From the NCBI GenBank assembly GCA_903828595.1, contig CAIKMS010000015.1, positions 181,203 to 245,202 of the forward strand: 64,000 nucleotides of DNA, written 5' to 3'. This DNA comes from an uncultured Pseudomonadota bacterium. GTDB lineage: Bacteria > Pseudomonadota > Gammaproteobacteria > Steroidobacterales > Steroidobacteraceae. Position 1 is the stretch's first letter. Each line of letters starts with the position of its first letter. The position numbers were made by a program, and so were the translations under genes. Of this stretch, positions 8,571-17,399 are shown in pieces. The notes beneath the pieces were generated by a model that was not told the origin of the DNA, made no database searches, and saw only the letters and a program-made list of their open reading frames with translations.

Positions 8571-11081
8571 ATGTCCACCTCCATTATCACCCCCGACCGA
8601 AGGCCTGTCCTTCGCACCGTTGGCATTGCTTTGGTTGTCACCCTGGTGGGCGGCTTGGCGGTGCACTTGCAAGCAGGATTTGGCGAGGTGATCGACAGCC
8701 ACTCGGACACCGCTCGCAATCAGCTGGAGCAGCGCCTGATTGAACCCGCCCTTCACTCCGCGCAGCGCAACACCGCCACCACGCGCCTGGCGATTGCCGA
8801 TGCGCTGGATAAAGGCAACATGGCCACCGCCCAACAATTAGCCACGGGCTTAGTCGGATTACGCTATCACGACGCCGTCCCGGAGGATTCGATCCAAAAT
8901 GTCGCGATAGTGCTCACCGATGGCAGCACGCCGTGGCGACCAACGACACCGACCGGCGAAGGTGCGTTGTATTGGACTAGCGTGCCTATCGACTCGCCGA
9001 CTTCAGGGCATCGAGGCAATTTGCTAATCGGCACCGATCTGCCCAGTACGCGCGCAGACCTGGCCAGGTTTGATCATGAAAAGCTCACCGCTTTGCGTGG
9101 GGTAATGCTGTGCAGGCTGATCGCACTGCTGTCCTGCGTGGTTATCATCCTGATGACCGCCTTTCACTTTGTCGCACGTGCGCGCCGCCGCCGCAGCCAA
9201 CCGGTTATGCGCCTGATCAACAGTGCAGAAATCATTGGCGAGGGTAACTTCAGCCTACCCGTTGAGACCAGCGCTAAGGGCGAGATCGGTGATCTGGCAA
9301 TCGCCCTGGAACGCCTACGTCAGAAACTCAGTCAAACTACAATTAGCCGTGATTATTTAAATACCGTCCTCAACAGCATGAACGACGCGGTTCTAGTTAC
9401 CGCAAGCGATGGCCGCATAACCCACATCAACGCGGCTGCGACCAAGTTACTGTTTTGGAGTGAAGAAGAACTTCAAGGCCGTGACATTCGTTCGCTGATG
9501 GATCCGGACCACAGCAAGCTTTTTGACGTAGCCGCTGCAGCCGATAACACTCGTGAGACCACGCTTCAGGCAAAAGATGGCACGTGGGTTCCCGTGTCAC
9601 TTTCAGGCTCGGAGCTGTCAAAGGCTGAATCGTCGTTGGAAAATCCGGCGCCGGGTGGCTTCATCTTCGTCGCACGAAATATTAGCGAGAGGAAGCGGGC
9701 AGAAAAGCGCATTCATTACCTGGCGCGCCACGACTCGCTGACTAAATTGCCGAATCGAATGCAATATCAACACCTCCTAAATCAGGCTGTTCTGCGTTCT
9801 ACAAAAAATCAAACCAGCGTGGCCGTTTTATACCTAGACCTTGATCGGTTTAAGGATGTGAACGACACCTTTGGTCATGCGGCCGGCGATCGAACACTGG
9901 AGATTCTTTCGGAGCGCCTGGCCAGAAGCCTCCCGACCGGATGTGTGATCGGCCGTCTGGCCGGCGATGAGTTCGCGATCTTTATGGAGAACCTATCACG
10001 CGATCCCGGTTCTCGAACCAGTTTAGCGACGCTGGCACGCCAAATTCTTGATGATGTGAGCCGACCTTTTTTCCTCAACAACACCGAGCTGTATCTAACG
10101 GCCAGCATCGGCTTGGCCATGTATCCGGGTGACTCAAGCGACACCTTAGACATGATCCGAAACGCCGATGCCGCGATGTATTATGCAAAGCGAAACGGCG
10201 GCAACAGTCATGCATTCTTTGCCCCTGAAATGAATGCAGCAGGCGTAGAACGTTTAATGCTGAAGAGCAAATTACGGCGATCGGTTGATCGCGATGAGTT
10301 TGTGCTGAGGTATTTACCCAAGGTTGATACGCGAACGGGGCGAATTTGCGGAGCAGAAGCCTTACTGCGCTGGCGCCTGCCTGGACATGGCGACATCTCG
10401 CCGGCGCACTTCATCCCCTTGGCTGAGGAAACCAATCTGATTCTGCCGATCGGAGAATGGGTCTTAAAGAAGGTCTGTGCCGATTACAGCGCTTGGCGAA
10501 AACATGTCAGAGAGCCAGGACGCATATCAATCAATCTGAGCTTACGACAGCTACGCACGGCGAGCTTTATTACTCAGTGTCGATCAGTATTTAAGGAAGC
10601 CGGCGTCAGCCCGAGCTCCTTCGAACTTGAAATCACCGAAACCACCCTAATGAAAGATGCCAAGACCACGGTACCTTTACTTACGGAACTGCATGACATG
10701 GGAATCCATCTTTCAATCGATGATTTTGGCACCGGCTATTCCTCCCTATCAGCACTCCAGCAGATGCCAGTCGGCACACTGAAGATGGATCAGTCTTTTG
10801 TACGAAACGTTTCGTTCAATAAAGACAGCGCCACGCTGGTTCGAACCATCATCGAGATGAGCCGTAATTTAGGGATGGAGGTAGTTGCTGAGGGAGTTGA
10901 GTCTACCGATCAGCTTGCCTACCTGCGTGAGCGGGGCTGTACCTTTGTTCAAGGCCGGCTGTTTGGCGAACCTTTGACAGCTGACGAGCTGTTGACTCTG
11001 CTCGAGGCCCAAGAGCGAGGCGTTTACCCACTGGCCCGCTATTTCAAAGTACTCAATAATCACCAAGACACGGCTCATTAG
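8571..11081 (+). CDS. Membrane-anchored PAS-GGDEF-EAL protein (cyclic di-GMP turnover)
   Basis: The 836-residue protein has a membrane segment at about 14-34, a periplasmic sensor region to about 175, a second membrane segment at about 179-200, a HAMP-like linker, a PAS domain starting near NSMNDAVLVT, a GGDEF domain (AGDEF at 464-468) and an EAL domain beginning EALLRW at 596. The EAL part retains its catalytic motifs (ITETTLM, DDFGTGYSS, KMDQSF, AEGVES), so phosphodiesterase activity is expected. The AGDEF form is often active as cyclase. The RxxD inhibitory site usually found just before the motif was not seen. It is probably a sensor that changes c-di-GMP in response to a periplasmic signal; the signal is unknown. 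The type IV pilus genes of this window are possible targets, by inference only. Confidence 0.92.
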   Translation: MSTSIITPDRRPVLRTVGIALVVTLVGGLAVHLQAGFGEVIDSHSDTARNQLEQRLIEPALHSAQRNTATTRLAIADALDKGNMATAQQLATGLVGLRYHDAVPEDSIQNVAIVLTDGSTPWRPTTPTGEGALYWTSVPIDSPTSGHRGNLLIGTDLPSTRADLARFDHEKLTALRGVMLCRLIALLSCVVIILMTAFHFVARARRRRSQPVMRLINSAEIIGEGNFSLPVETSAKGEIGDLAIALERLRQKLSQTTISRDYLNTVLNSMNDAVLVTASDGRITHINAAATKLLFWSEEELQGRDIRSLMDPDHSKLFDVAAAADNTRETTLQAKDGTWVPVSLSGSELSKAESSLENPAPGGFIFVARNISERKRAEKRIHYLARHDSLTKLPNRMQYQHLLNQAVLRSTKNQTSVAVLYLDLDRFKDVNDTFGHAAGDRTLEILSERLARSLPTGCVIGRLAGDEFAIFMENLSRDPGSRTSLATLARQILDDVSRPFFLNNTELYLTASIGLAMYPGDSSDTLDMIRNADAAMYYAKRNGGNSHAFFAPEMNAAGVERLMLKSKLRRSVDRDEFVLRYLPKVDTRTGRICGAEALLRWRLPGHGDISPAHFIPLAEETNLILPIGEWVLKKVCADYSAWRKHVREPGRISINLSLRQLRTASFITQCRSVFKEAGVSPSSFELEITETTLMKDAKTTVPLLTELHDMGIHLSIDDFGTGYSSLSALQQMPVGTLKMDQSFVRNVSFNKDSATLVRTIIEMSRNLGMEVVAEGVESTDQLAYLRERGCTFVQGRLFGEPLTADELLTLLEAQERGVYPLARYFKVLNNHQDTAH

Positions 11082-11091
11082 TACGCCGTTC

Positions 11092-12000
11092 GTGAATGGC
11101 AGCCATACTGCTTCGGATGGCGAGCTGTGGGTAGAGGTGTTCTACACCACAGAGCCCTCCATCGGCAGCGACCGTAGCTTCATGCTCACCGCCGTTGGCA
11201 TAACGGCCGTGATGACCCAATCAGGTAGTCACTATACCGTTCTCGTACCGGCCGCTGAGGCGGCCAGGGCACGCGTTGAGCTGCATCGTTACAACATAGA
11301 GTCTGCGCCAGCTCCTGCGCAAACTAGAGGCTATCCGCTGCATCGTGGCGCGCTTACCGGTAGTGCAATCGCGTTGATGTTTTTATTCACTATTGCCGGG
11401 CTGTCTACGCACGGCTGGCTGAGCCATGATTGGTACGAGGTGGGCGCGCTCATCGGCTCTAAGGTGCAAGCCGGCGAGTGGTGGCGCGTGATTACTGCTT
11501 TGACGCTGCACGCGGATTTAGCGCATTTGGCGGGAAATGCCGGGTTTGGCTTAGTATTCGGGAGCGCTTGCGCCGCACTTTATGGCCCTGGTCGGGGCTG
11601 GTTGCTAATTTTAATGGCCAGCACGCTGGCGAATATGGCGGAGTCCTGGTGGATGCCACCGGGCATGAGTTCACTAGGCGCATCAACGGCCGTGTTTGCA
11701 GCGCTGGGGTTAGTCACCGCCAAGGGACGTACGCCGCACCATGGACACCGCTGGTTCCGGGAGTTTTACGCGGCATTAATAGCCGGTGTTTTACTGCTCG
11801 CCTTGCTGGGCACTGGCGATGCGCACACCGATATCCTTGGTCATGCCCTAGGCTTTGCCACCGGATTGATGCTCGGCCTGCCCCTGCGCGATGCGCCTTT
11901 TGTCAGCCAGTGGAAGGATAGGCTTGGGGGCGCTGTGGCAATTTTGACCTGCACGGGAGCTTGGGCGCTAGCATTGACCCATAGCGAGTCTTTTCGCTGA
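11092..12000 (+). CDS. Rhomboid family intramembrane serine protease
   Basis: The 302-residue protein has a soluble N-terminal part of about 80 residues that resembles small DUF2007-like domains, then at least six membrane helices. The rhomboid signature is clear: GEWWRVITALTLHA with the following HLAGN segment, the catalytic serine S198 in LGASTAVF, and the catalytic histidine H251 in ILGHALGFATG. Rhomboids cut membrane proteins within the bilayer. The start is a GTG at 11092 without a good ribosome-binding site, and the next in-frame ATG (11182) would remove half of the N-terminal domain, so GTG is kept. It lies 10 bases after the GGDEF/EAL gene and may be translated from the same mRNA. The substrate is unknown. 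Confidence 0.85.
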   Translation: MNGSHTASDGELWVEVFYTTEPSIGSDRSFMLTAVGITAVMTQSGSHYTVLVPAAEAARARVELHRYNIESAPAPAQTRGYPLHRGALTGSAIALMFLFTIAGLSTHGWLSHDWYEVGALIGSKVQAGEWWRVITALTLHADLAHLAGNAGFGLVFGSACAALYGPGRGWLLILMASTLANMAESWWMPPGMSSLGASTAVFAALGLVTAKGRTPHHGHRWFREFYAALIAGVLLLALLGTGDAHTDILGHALGFATGLMLGLPLRDAPFVSQWKDRLGGAVAILTCTGAWALALTHSESFR

Positions 12001-12042
12001 GCAAGTCCGACGTACACAGGCGCAGGCGGCTAAAATAGCCTC

Positions 12043-13974
12043 ATGCTCAACTTCCGTGATCTCTCGCTACGTCGTGGCTCTCGTGTGCTGGTTCAAAACA
12101 GCAGCTTCAGCATTTTTCGCTCCGACCGAGTGGGGATTGTTGGTGCTAATGGCACGGGTAAGTCCACCCTATTTGCACTGATCCGCGGCGAGGTGAGCCC
12201 GGAAACAGGCGATTTTGATCGACCCAAGTCCCTCATATTCGCCGGCGTTGCCCAGGAAATTGAGGCAGATGAGCGACCTGCCGTCGAGTTTGTGCAAGAC
12301 GGTGATGCCGAACTTCGCTCGGTACAAGAAGCCATACGCCTGGCACAGAACAGCGATAACGGCCTGGAGTTAGGCAAGTTACACGCAATTTTCGAAAATA
12401 TCGGTGGTTATACCGCCCCTGCTCGGGCTGCGCGTCTGCTCAACGGACTGGGCTTTTCTGCACAAGACCATGAGCGAGCGGCTTGTGAGTTTTCGGGTGG
12501 ATGGCGGGTGCGCCTAGCCTTGGCACAAGCCTTAATGTGCCGCTCGGATGTCTTACTGCTCGACGAGCCGACTAACCATCTGGATCTGGATGCCGTTGTT
12601 TGGTTGGAGGAATGGCTAAAGAGTTATCCCGGCACATTACTGGTGATCAGTCATGATCGGGAATTCCTCGATCGTGTCGTCACGCGTATCGCCAGCATCG
12701 AGTCACAAACTATCAGTCTTTACAGTGGTAATTATTCGGCCTACGAGATTGAGCGAGCCGCTCGCCTGTCCGAGCGAGCCGCCGCACAGGCAAAACAAGA
12801 GCGACAACGGCGGCATGTGCAGGCGTTCGTTGAGCGATTTCGCGCCACGGCGAGTAAGGCACGACAGGCGCAAAGCAGAATCAAGTGGCTAGAGCGCATG
12901 GAGAAAATAGCGCCGGCTCACGTGGACTCTCCTTTCACCTTTTCTTTTCTTGAGCCGCAAAAATTACCTCGCCCGCTCTTGTCATTGCGTAACAGCGCCT
13001 CGGGCTACGGTGAAAAAGTCGTCATCTCTGGGATCAACTTAAGCATTCAGCCGGGCGATCGCATTGCTCTGTTGGGCCGCAACGGCGCGGGTAAGTCCAC
13101 CGTTGCACGTACGCTAGCAGGTGAGGGCACGTTGCTGTCCGGTGAGCGCATGGAAGCTTCCGATCTAGCCATCGGCTACTTTGCGCAACATCAGGTTGAG
13201 CAGCTCGACGGACAGGAAAGCCCCCTCTGGCATCTCAACCGCTACGGGGGCCCGAAGATAGCAGCCGCTGCGGAAGCGGAGCAGCGAGCCTTTCTCGGTA
13301 GTTTTGGTTTTTCAAATGACCGCGTATTCGAGCCGGTCTCGCCCTTTTCAGGTGGCGAGCGGGCTCGCCTAGTCCTTGCTCTGGTGGTATCCAGGCAGCC
13401 AAATTTATTGCTGCTAGACGAACCTACCAACCATCTGGACATGGATATGCGTCACGCGCTGGCTATGGCTCTGCAGGACTTTCAGGGTGCGATCGTTGTG
13501 GTATCGCATGATCGACATTTATTACGTTTAGTTGCTGACAGCTTATGGTTAGTGGCCGACGGAAGAGCCGAGCCTTTTGACGGGGATTTGGAAGACTACT
13601 CGGCTTGGTTACGTAGCGCCGCCTCGGCCGGCCAAGCGGCAACGCTAACAGCGCCTTCGGTCAGCACGCGCAACAGCGAATCTCGAGATGAGGCGCGCGA
13701 ACGTAAGCGGCAGGAGGCGAGCCTGCGCGCGCGGCTTGCCCCGCTGCGACAGACGATCACAAAGGCTGAAGCGAAGATGGAAGAGGCCTCGAAAATACTT
13801 CAAGGCTTGGAATCAAGGCTGGCGGACCCCGCGATTTATGAGGCCTCTGCCCGGGCGGAGTTGGAGCGGGCTTTGCTAGAACAGCGCACGGCCCAGCAGA
13901 CTCTGACCCAGCAGGAAGAAATCTGGCTGCAGGCCTCCGACGAATGGGAGCGCTCCATGGCTGGACAGCATTAA
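12043..13974 (+). CDS. yheS: ABC-F family ATP-binding protein YheS
   Basis: The 643-residue protein has two ATP-binding cassettes and no membrane part. Each cassette has a Walker A (GANGTGKS and GRNGAGKS), an LSGG-like signature (FSGGWRVR and FSGGERAR), and a Walker B ending in LLLDEPTNHLD. The linker between them and a basic, coiled C-terminal extension of about 100 residues are typical of YheS. ABC-F proteins bind the ribosomal E site and act in translation rather than transport. Length and sequence flow match E. coli YheS (637) better than Uup or EttA. It is followed by the divergent-looking regulatory region of the MerR-type gene. Confidence 0.9.
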   Translation: MLNFRDLSLRRGSRVLVQNSSFSIFRSDRVGIVGANGTGKSTLFALIRGEVSPETGDFDRPKSLIFAGVAQEIEADERPAVEFVQDGDAELRSVQEAIRLAQNSDNGLELGKLHAIFENIGGYTAPARAARLLNGLGFSAQDHERAACEFSGGWRVRLALAQALMCRSDVLLLDEPTNHLDLDAVVWLEEWLKSYPGTLLVISHDREFLDRVVTRIASIESQTISLYSGNYSAYEIERAARLSERAAAQAKQERQRRHVQAFVERFRATASKARQAQSRIKWLERMEKIAPAHVDSPFTFSFLEPQKLPRPLLSLRNSASGYGEKVVISGINLSIQPGDRIALLGRNGAGKSTVARTLAGEGTLLSGERMEASDLAIGYFAQHQVEQLDGQESPLWHLNRYGGPKIAAAAEAEQRAFLGSFGFSNDRVFEPVSPFSGGERARLVLALVVSRQPNLLLLDEPTNHLDMDMRHALAMALQDFQGAIVVVSHDRHLLRLVADSLWLVADGRAEPFDGDLEDYSAWLRSAASAGQAATLTAPSVSTRNSESRDEARERKRQEASLRARLAPLRQTITKAEAKMEEASKILQGLESRLADPAIYEASARAELERALLEQRTAQQTLTQQEEIWLQASDEWERSMAGQH

Positions 13975-13992
13975 CGGATTAGTTTTTCTTTA

Positions 13993-14008
13993 TGTACAGG
14001 TCTTGTAC
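13993..14008 (+). promoter_or_regulatory. Candidate operator of the B12-type MerR regulator
   Basis: Two TGTAC elements (13993-13997 and 14004-14008) lie exactly 11 bases apart in the 103-base gap before the regulator gene. They can be read as direct repeats one helical turn apart, as in CarH-type operators, or as an inverted repeat GTACA-N5-TGTAC, since GTAC is self-complementary. The second element begins TTGTAC and could serve as a -35 box. Autoregulation is inferred from position only. Confidence 0.5.
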
Positions 14009-14077
14009 TGTGTTTTTTTATCCCAATGTTGTATTTTACGGAGCCTAGATCGGTCCGAATGGGAAAAAGGTACAACC

Positions 14078-14983
14078 ATGTTCAGCATTAAAGCGGTTTC
14101 GCAAAGCAGTGGCGTAAGCATTGAGACCCTGCGCGCCTGGGAACGTCGCTATCAGATCGTGGTCCCGCAACGCGATTCCAACCGCCGTAGATCGTACGCG
14201 CCGGAAGATGTTATCCGCCTGCGTAAGCTGCACGAGGCAACCCTCCGGGGCCACGCCATATCCAAACTGGCCCGACTCAGTGACGAGGAGATCGGTCGAC
14301 TGTTGGCGCAGTCTGCCGGCGATAGCGACTCGCAAGTGGCATCGCGGTCCTACTCTGAGCAGATGCTAACCGCTGCCCTTAATTACCGTCCTGACGATTG
14401 CGAACAGGCACTTTCCATGGCGTTAGCTCTGTTACCGCTGAATATGGTGGTAAAGAGCGTGCTGTCGCCGGTTCTACATGAAATTGGCGAGCGCTGGCAT
14501 CAAGGTTCGGCTTCCATCGCCCAGGAAAGAATCCTGACAAATACCATCCGTCGCCAAGTGGGTGCTGTGATTGAGGCCTATAACAAGATCGCAAAGGGAC
14601 CGACGTTGGTGCTAACCACGGTCAGCGGCGAGAGGCACGAAGTGGGTCTAATGATTGCCGCACTACTGGCTTCCAGCCGCGGTGTGCGCTGCCAGTATCT
14701 GGGGCCAGACATCCCAGGCACAGAAATAGCGACCTTTGCCAGTAAAGTGGGCGCAAATGCGGTCGCTCTGGCTTTCGTCAACACGGAGCACACGGCGCTG
14801 GTGTTAGAAGAACTCGCGACACTCGCCAAAGAGCTGCCCGAGAATATCCACATCTGGGTCGGCGGCAAAGCCACTGAAGAATTCAGCGCCAAAGATGTGG
14901 CCGCACGGGTCCAGATCCTTGCCGACTTGACCGCTCTAGAAAGCCAAATCGAACTATTGATTAGTGCCCATAAACAGGGTTAA
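14078..14983 (+). CDS. MerR family regulator with C-terminal cobalamin-binding domain (CarH/LitR-like)
   Basis: The 301-residue product has a MerR winged helix at about 1-70 (VSIETLRAWERRY, then the RRSYAPEDV wing), a helical bundle, and a B12-binding Rossmann domain. The cobalamin signature E185-R-H187-EVG fits the E/DxHxxG motif, in which the histidine is the lower axial cobalt ligand. In the helical bundle W140-H141 and E150 match the Trp-His and Glu of the light-sensing CarH motif (Wx9EH), but the last position is R151 instead of His. In CarH-type proteins adenosylcobalamin drives tetramer formation and DNA binding, and light releases it. The ATG at 14078 is chosen for its AAAGG site; an upstream ATG at 14003 would lie inside the operator. 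No carotenoid or photolyase gene is nearby. Confidence 0.82.
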   Translation: MFSIKAVSQSSGVSIETLRAWERRYQIVVPQRDSNRRRSYAPEDVIRLRKLHEATLRGHAISKLARLSDEEIGRLLAQSAGDSDSQVASRSYSEQMLTAALNYRPDDCEQALSMALALLPLNMVVKSVLSPVLHEIGERWHQGSASIAQERILTNTIRRQVGAVIEAYNKIAKGPTLVLTTVSGERHEVGLMIAALLASSRGVRCQYLGPDIPGTEIATFASKVGANAVALAFVNTEHTALVLEELATLAKELPENIHIWVGGKATEEFSAKDVAARVQILADLTALESQIELLISAHKQG

Positions 14984-15009
14984 TGCGCTTAGACCCTACT
15001 AAAGCCACG

Positions 15010-15639
15010 CTAGCCGGCCGGTGCCTTTAAGGCATCGGCGGCAGCGCAGGCTTGATAAGCTTTAGAGCCCAACTCGAGACTTGCTGCGGCTAAAGCGGCG
15101 TCAAAGGCCTGAACGATAGCTGTTTGCCGATCAGCACTGGCTTGCACCTCACTCACTGCGTCAATGTTTGCGAGCAATACGTGATCCGAAGAGCGCCCCA
15201 GCTGCGCATGTAAGGCGACCCGAATCACGGGTGCTTGGCCCTGTTGCCTGTACACAGCCGTAAAGCTTCGAATTTGGGTTTGTAACAGATAGGTACCGGC
15301 AAAGGCCGATCGATCCGACACCACAGCACGCCAGCCGCCGCTATCTAAACTGTGCACCCAATAGGCTTGCAGCAGCTCGGGCACCGGCGCACTCCAGCGC
15401 ACGCCTGCCAAGTGATCAAGCCGCTGACCGGGCAAGCTGACCATTAAATAATCCGAATCCAACCCAGGGCCGGCTTCGGGAGCACCCACGACGAGTACAC
15501 TATTTAATCGTGTAACCGTATCGGCGTGAACCTGCGGTGATGGCGTATAAACCGTGGCGGCTGGTGCGCCCGACTTAAACAACACGCCGCAACCGGACAA
15601 ACAGGCCGTGACGGTCAATAAAACCCATAGATTCTTCAT
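15010..15639 (-). CDS. ABC-type transport auxiliary lipoprotein (PqiC-like)
   Basis: The 209-residue protein starts with a lipoprotein signal ending in the lipobox LSGC (C17). The mature part has the pattern of the ABC_trans_aux/PqiC family: an LNSVLVV strand, a YLMVSLPGQRLDHLAGVRW segment, and a C-terminal region with many alanines. PqiC-like lipoproteins are anchored in the outer membrane and cooperate with MCE proteins in lipid traffic. It is the last gene of a five-gene minus-strand operon and overlaps the MCE gene by four bases (ATGA). No MlaC-type periplasmic carrier is encoded here, which sets the system apart from canonical Mla. Confidence 0.8.
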   Translation of the reverse strand: MKNLWVLLTVTACLSGCGVLFKSGAPAATVYTPSPQVHADTVTRLNSVLVVGAPEAGPGLDSDYLMVSLPGQRLDHLAGVRWSAPVPELLQAYWVHSLDSGGWRAVVSDRSAFAGTYLLQTQIRSFTAVYRQQGQAPVIRVALHAQLGRSSDHVLLANIDAVSEVQASADRQTAIVQAFDAALAAASLELGSKAYQACAAADALKAPAG

Positions 15640-16574
15640 GGCGGAATCGACACTCCGGGGGCTTGGTCGTTATATAAAACCCGACTGGGGTTCTCGCGCA
15701 GCGAGCGTGCCAAGCTGCGAACTTCGCTGGCCGCGGCACGGCTCTCGCGCACCAATGTCTCAAGCTCATTCAACCCTTGACCCGTAAAGCGATCCAGTTC
15801 CGGCTCATGACGCGTCACCAGCCCATCAATACGCGTAGCTGTCGATGCCAAGTGATCAGCCACCGCCCGCAAGCCTTCCGCTGTTGCCACGACTTCGGGC
15901 CCAGCTTTACCTAGAGTGCTGTCAAGCTTTTGCGCACTTTGCTGCGCAGCCTGAATCAACAGCCGTAGATCGCCGGTCATCTTTAGCGCATCCTGCGATA
16001 AGGCCGGCAGGCTCTTCGACGCAGCCTTGACTGACGCAAGCGAGTCACCCAAAGCCGCCAGATTTTCATCCGACAAAACCTTGTTGAGCCGGTTGGTCAC
16101 ATAGGTTGCTTGTGTGACCAACTCCGGCAAACCGGACAAAAACAAATCCAAATCCGATGCTACCGACCGGATCACCGGATAGCGATCGCTAGGCACGGAG
16201 GGATTAATACCTCGCGAATCAACAGTAGCCTGAGACAAATCGATAAACAGCAAGCCGGTCACGCCCTGCATAGACAAACGCGCCAGAGTGCTAGGCTTCA
16301 CCGGTGTGGACGCATCCAACTCGATAATCACCTGGACTCGCTTCGGGTCTCTAGAATCCAAACGGATGTGCGATACACGCCCCACATTGACGCCTAAATA
16401 ACGAACCGTACTGCCTTCGTTTAAACCACTGACGCTACCGGAAAAATAGACTTCGTAGGGTTGATACTCCCGCCGCTCACGCGCGTTGGAGTACCACAAC
16501 ACAAAAACCACGGCCATAGCGATTACCACCAACATAAAGGTGCCAACCGCTACATAATTCGCTTCGCGTTCCAT
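15636..16574 (-). CDS. MCE domain protein (MlaD-like substrate-binding subunit)
   Basis: The 312-residue protein has one N-terminal membrane helix (about 8-28), then a single MCE domain at about 40-120 with the typical VSGLNEGSTVRYLGVNVGRV and MQGVTGLLFIDL motifs, followed by a long helical tail of about 190 residues. MCE proteins form hexameric rings in the periplasm, and the tails can build a hydrophobic tunnel for lipids. The helical tail is much longer than in E. coli MlaD (183 residues in all), so a longer bridge across the periplasm is plausible. It abuts the ATPase gene with no gap. Confidence 0.88.
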   Translation of the reverse strand: MEREANYVAVGTFMLVVIAMAVVFVLWYSNARERREYQPYEVYFSGSVSGLNEGSTVRYLGVNVGRVSHIRLDSRDPKRVQVIIELDASTPVKPSTLARLSMQGVTGLLFIDLSQATVDSRGINPSVPSDRYPVIRSVASDLDLFLSGLPELVTQATYVTNRLNKVLSDENLAALGDSLASVKAASKSLPALSQDALKMTGDLRLLIQAAQQSAQKLDSTLGKAGPEVVATAEGLRAVADHLASTATRIDGLVTRHEPELDRFTGQGLNELETLVRESRAAASEVRSLARSLRENPSRVLYNDQAPGVSIPP

Positions 16575-17399
16575 CTAAACTCCGCTTGAGACGCTACTGG
16601 AGAGCACCGCATCACGCACCGCTCCAGCGCGCGGTCCGTGGAAATACTCACGAATCCACGGATGCTCCTCTTTGAGCACCTCGGGCAGCGTACCACTGAT
16701 CATACGTCGATCCACAATCACTCCGACACGATTGCAGGTCCGAAAAATACTATCTAAATCATGGGTGATCATAACCACAGTCAGCTGTAAGCTTTTTTGC
16801 AGATACAACAGCAAATCATCAAACGCCGCGGCGGCAATCGGATCAAGACCGGATGTAGGCTCATCAAGAAATAATAATTGGGGATCAAGAATCAAGGCAC
16901 GCGCCAGAGAGGCACGCTTAATCATGCCACCGGATAATTGCGATGGAAACTTATCAGCGGCGCTGTCGTCCAGACCGACCAATCGAATCTTTTGTAATGC
17001 CAGAGACTCAAGCACCTGACTTGGCAAATCGCAGTACTCAGCCAGCGGCAGTTGGACATTCTGTGAAACGGTCAACGCCGAAAAAAGTGCTCCATGCTGG
17101 AAAGTGACCCCGTAGGAGCGCTTTACTTTAAGCAGCTGCGCACGATTCATCTGAGTGATATCGCGCCCCTCAATCTCGATGCTGCCACTTTGCGGACTGC
17201 GTAAGCCTAGGATTGATCGCAGCAGCACGGACTTACCGGTACCTGACCCACCAATGAGCCCGAAGATCTCGCCACGATAGACATCCATAGCCAAATCGTC
17301 ATGTACGGTCTGCTGACCAAAGCGATTCACCAGTCCACGCACCGAAACCATCAGAGGTGGCTTAGTTGATTCCATTAGGTTCGCGTTGTTTTCGGCCAT
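16575..17399 (-). CDS. MCE/Mla-type ABC transporter ATP-binding protein (MlaF-like)
   Basis: The 274-residue ATPase has Walker A GGSGTGKS, signature LSGGMIKR, Walker B LLFLDEPTSGLDP and the switch histidine in MITHDL. The LSGGMIKRASLARAL sequence is characteristic of ATPases of the MlaF family. It powers lipid movement together with the MlaE-like permease encoded just upstream. The ATG at 17399 is chosen because it overlaps the permease stop codon (TGATG) and because the upstream alternative is only a TTG. A short N-terminal extension of about 15 residues precedes the cassette. Confidence 0.88.
   Translation of the reverse strand: MAENNANLMESTKPPLMVSVRGLVNRFGQQTVHDDLAMDVYRGEIFGLIGGSGTGKSVLLRSILGLRSPQSGSIEIEGRDITQMNRAQLLKVKRSYGVTFQHGALFSALTVSQNVQLPLAEYCDLPSQVLESLALQKIRLVGLDDSAADKFPSQLSGGMIKRASLARALILDPQLLFLDEPTSGLDPIAAAAFDDLLLYLQKSLQLTVVMITHDLDSIFRTCNRVGVIVDRRMISGTLPEVLKEEHPWIREYFHGPRAGAVRDAVLSSSVSSGV

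Noticed and set aside
14003..14077. Upstream extension of the B12-type regulator to the ATG at 14003
   Set aside because: The extra 25 residues do not resemble the MerR fold and would place the start inside the operator; the ATG at 14078 has a better ribosome-binding site.
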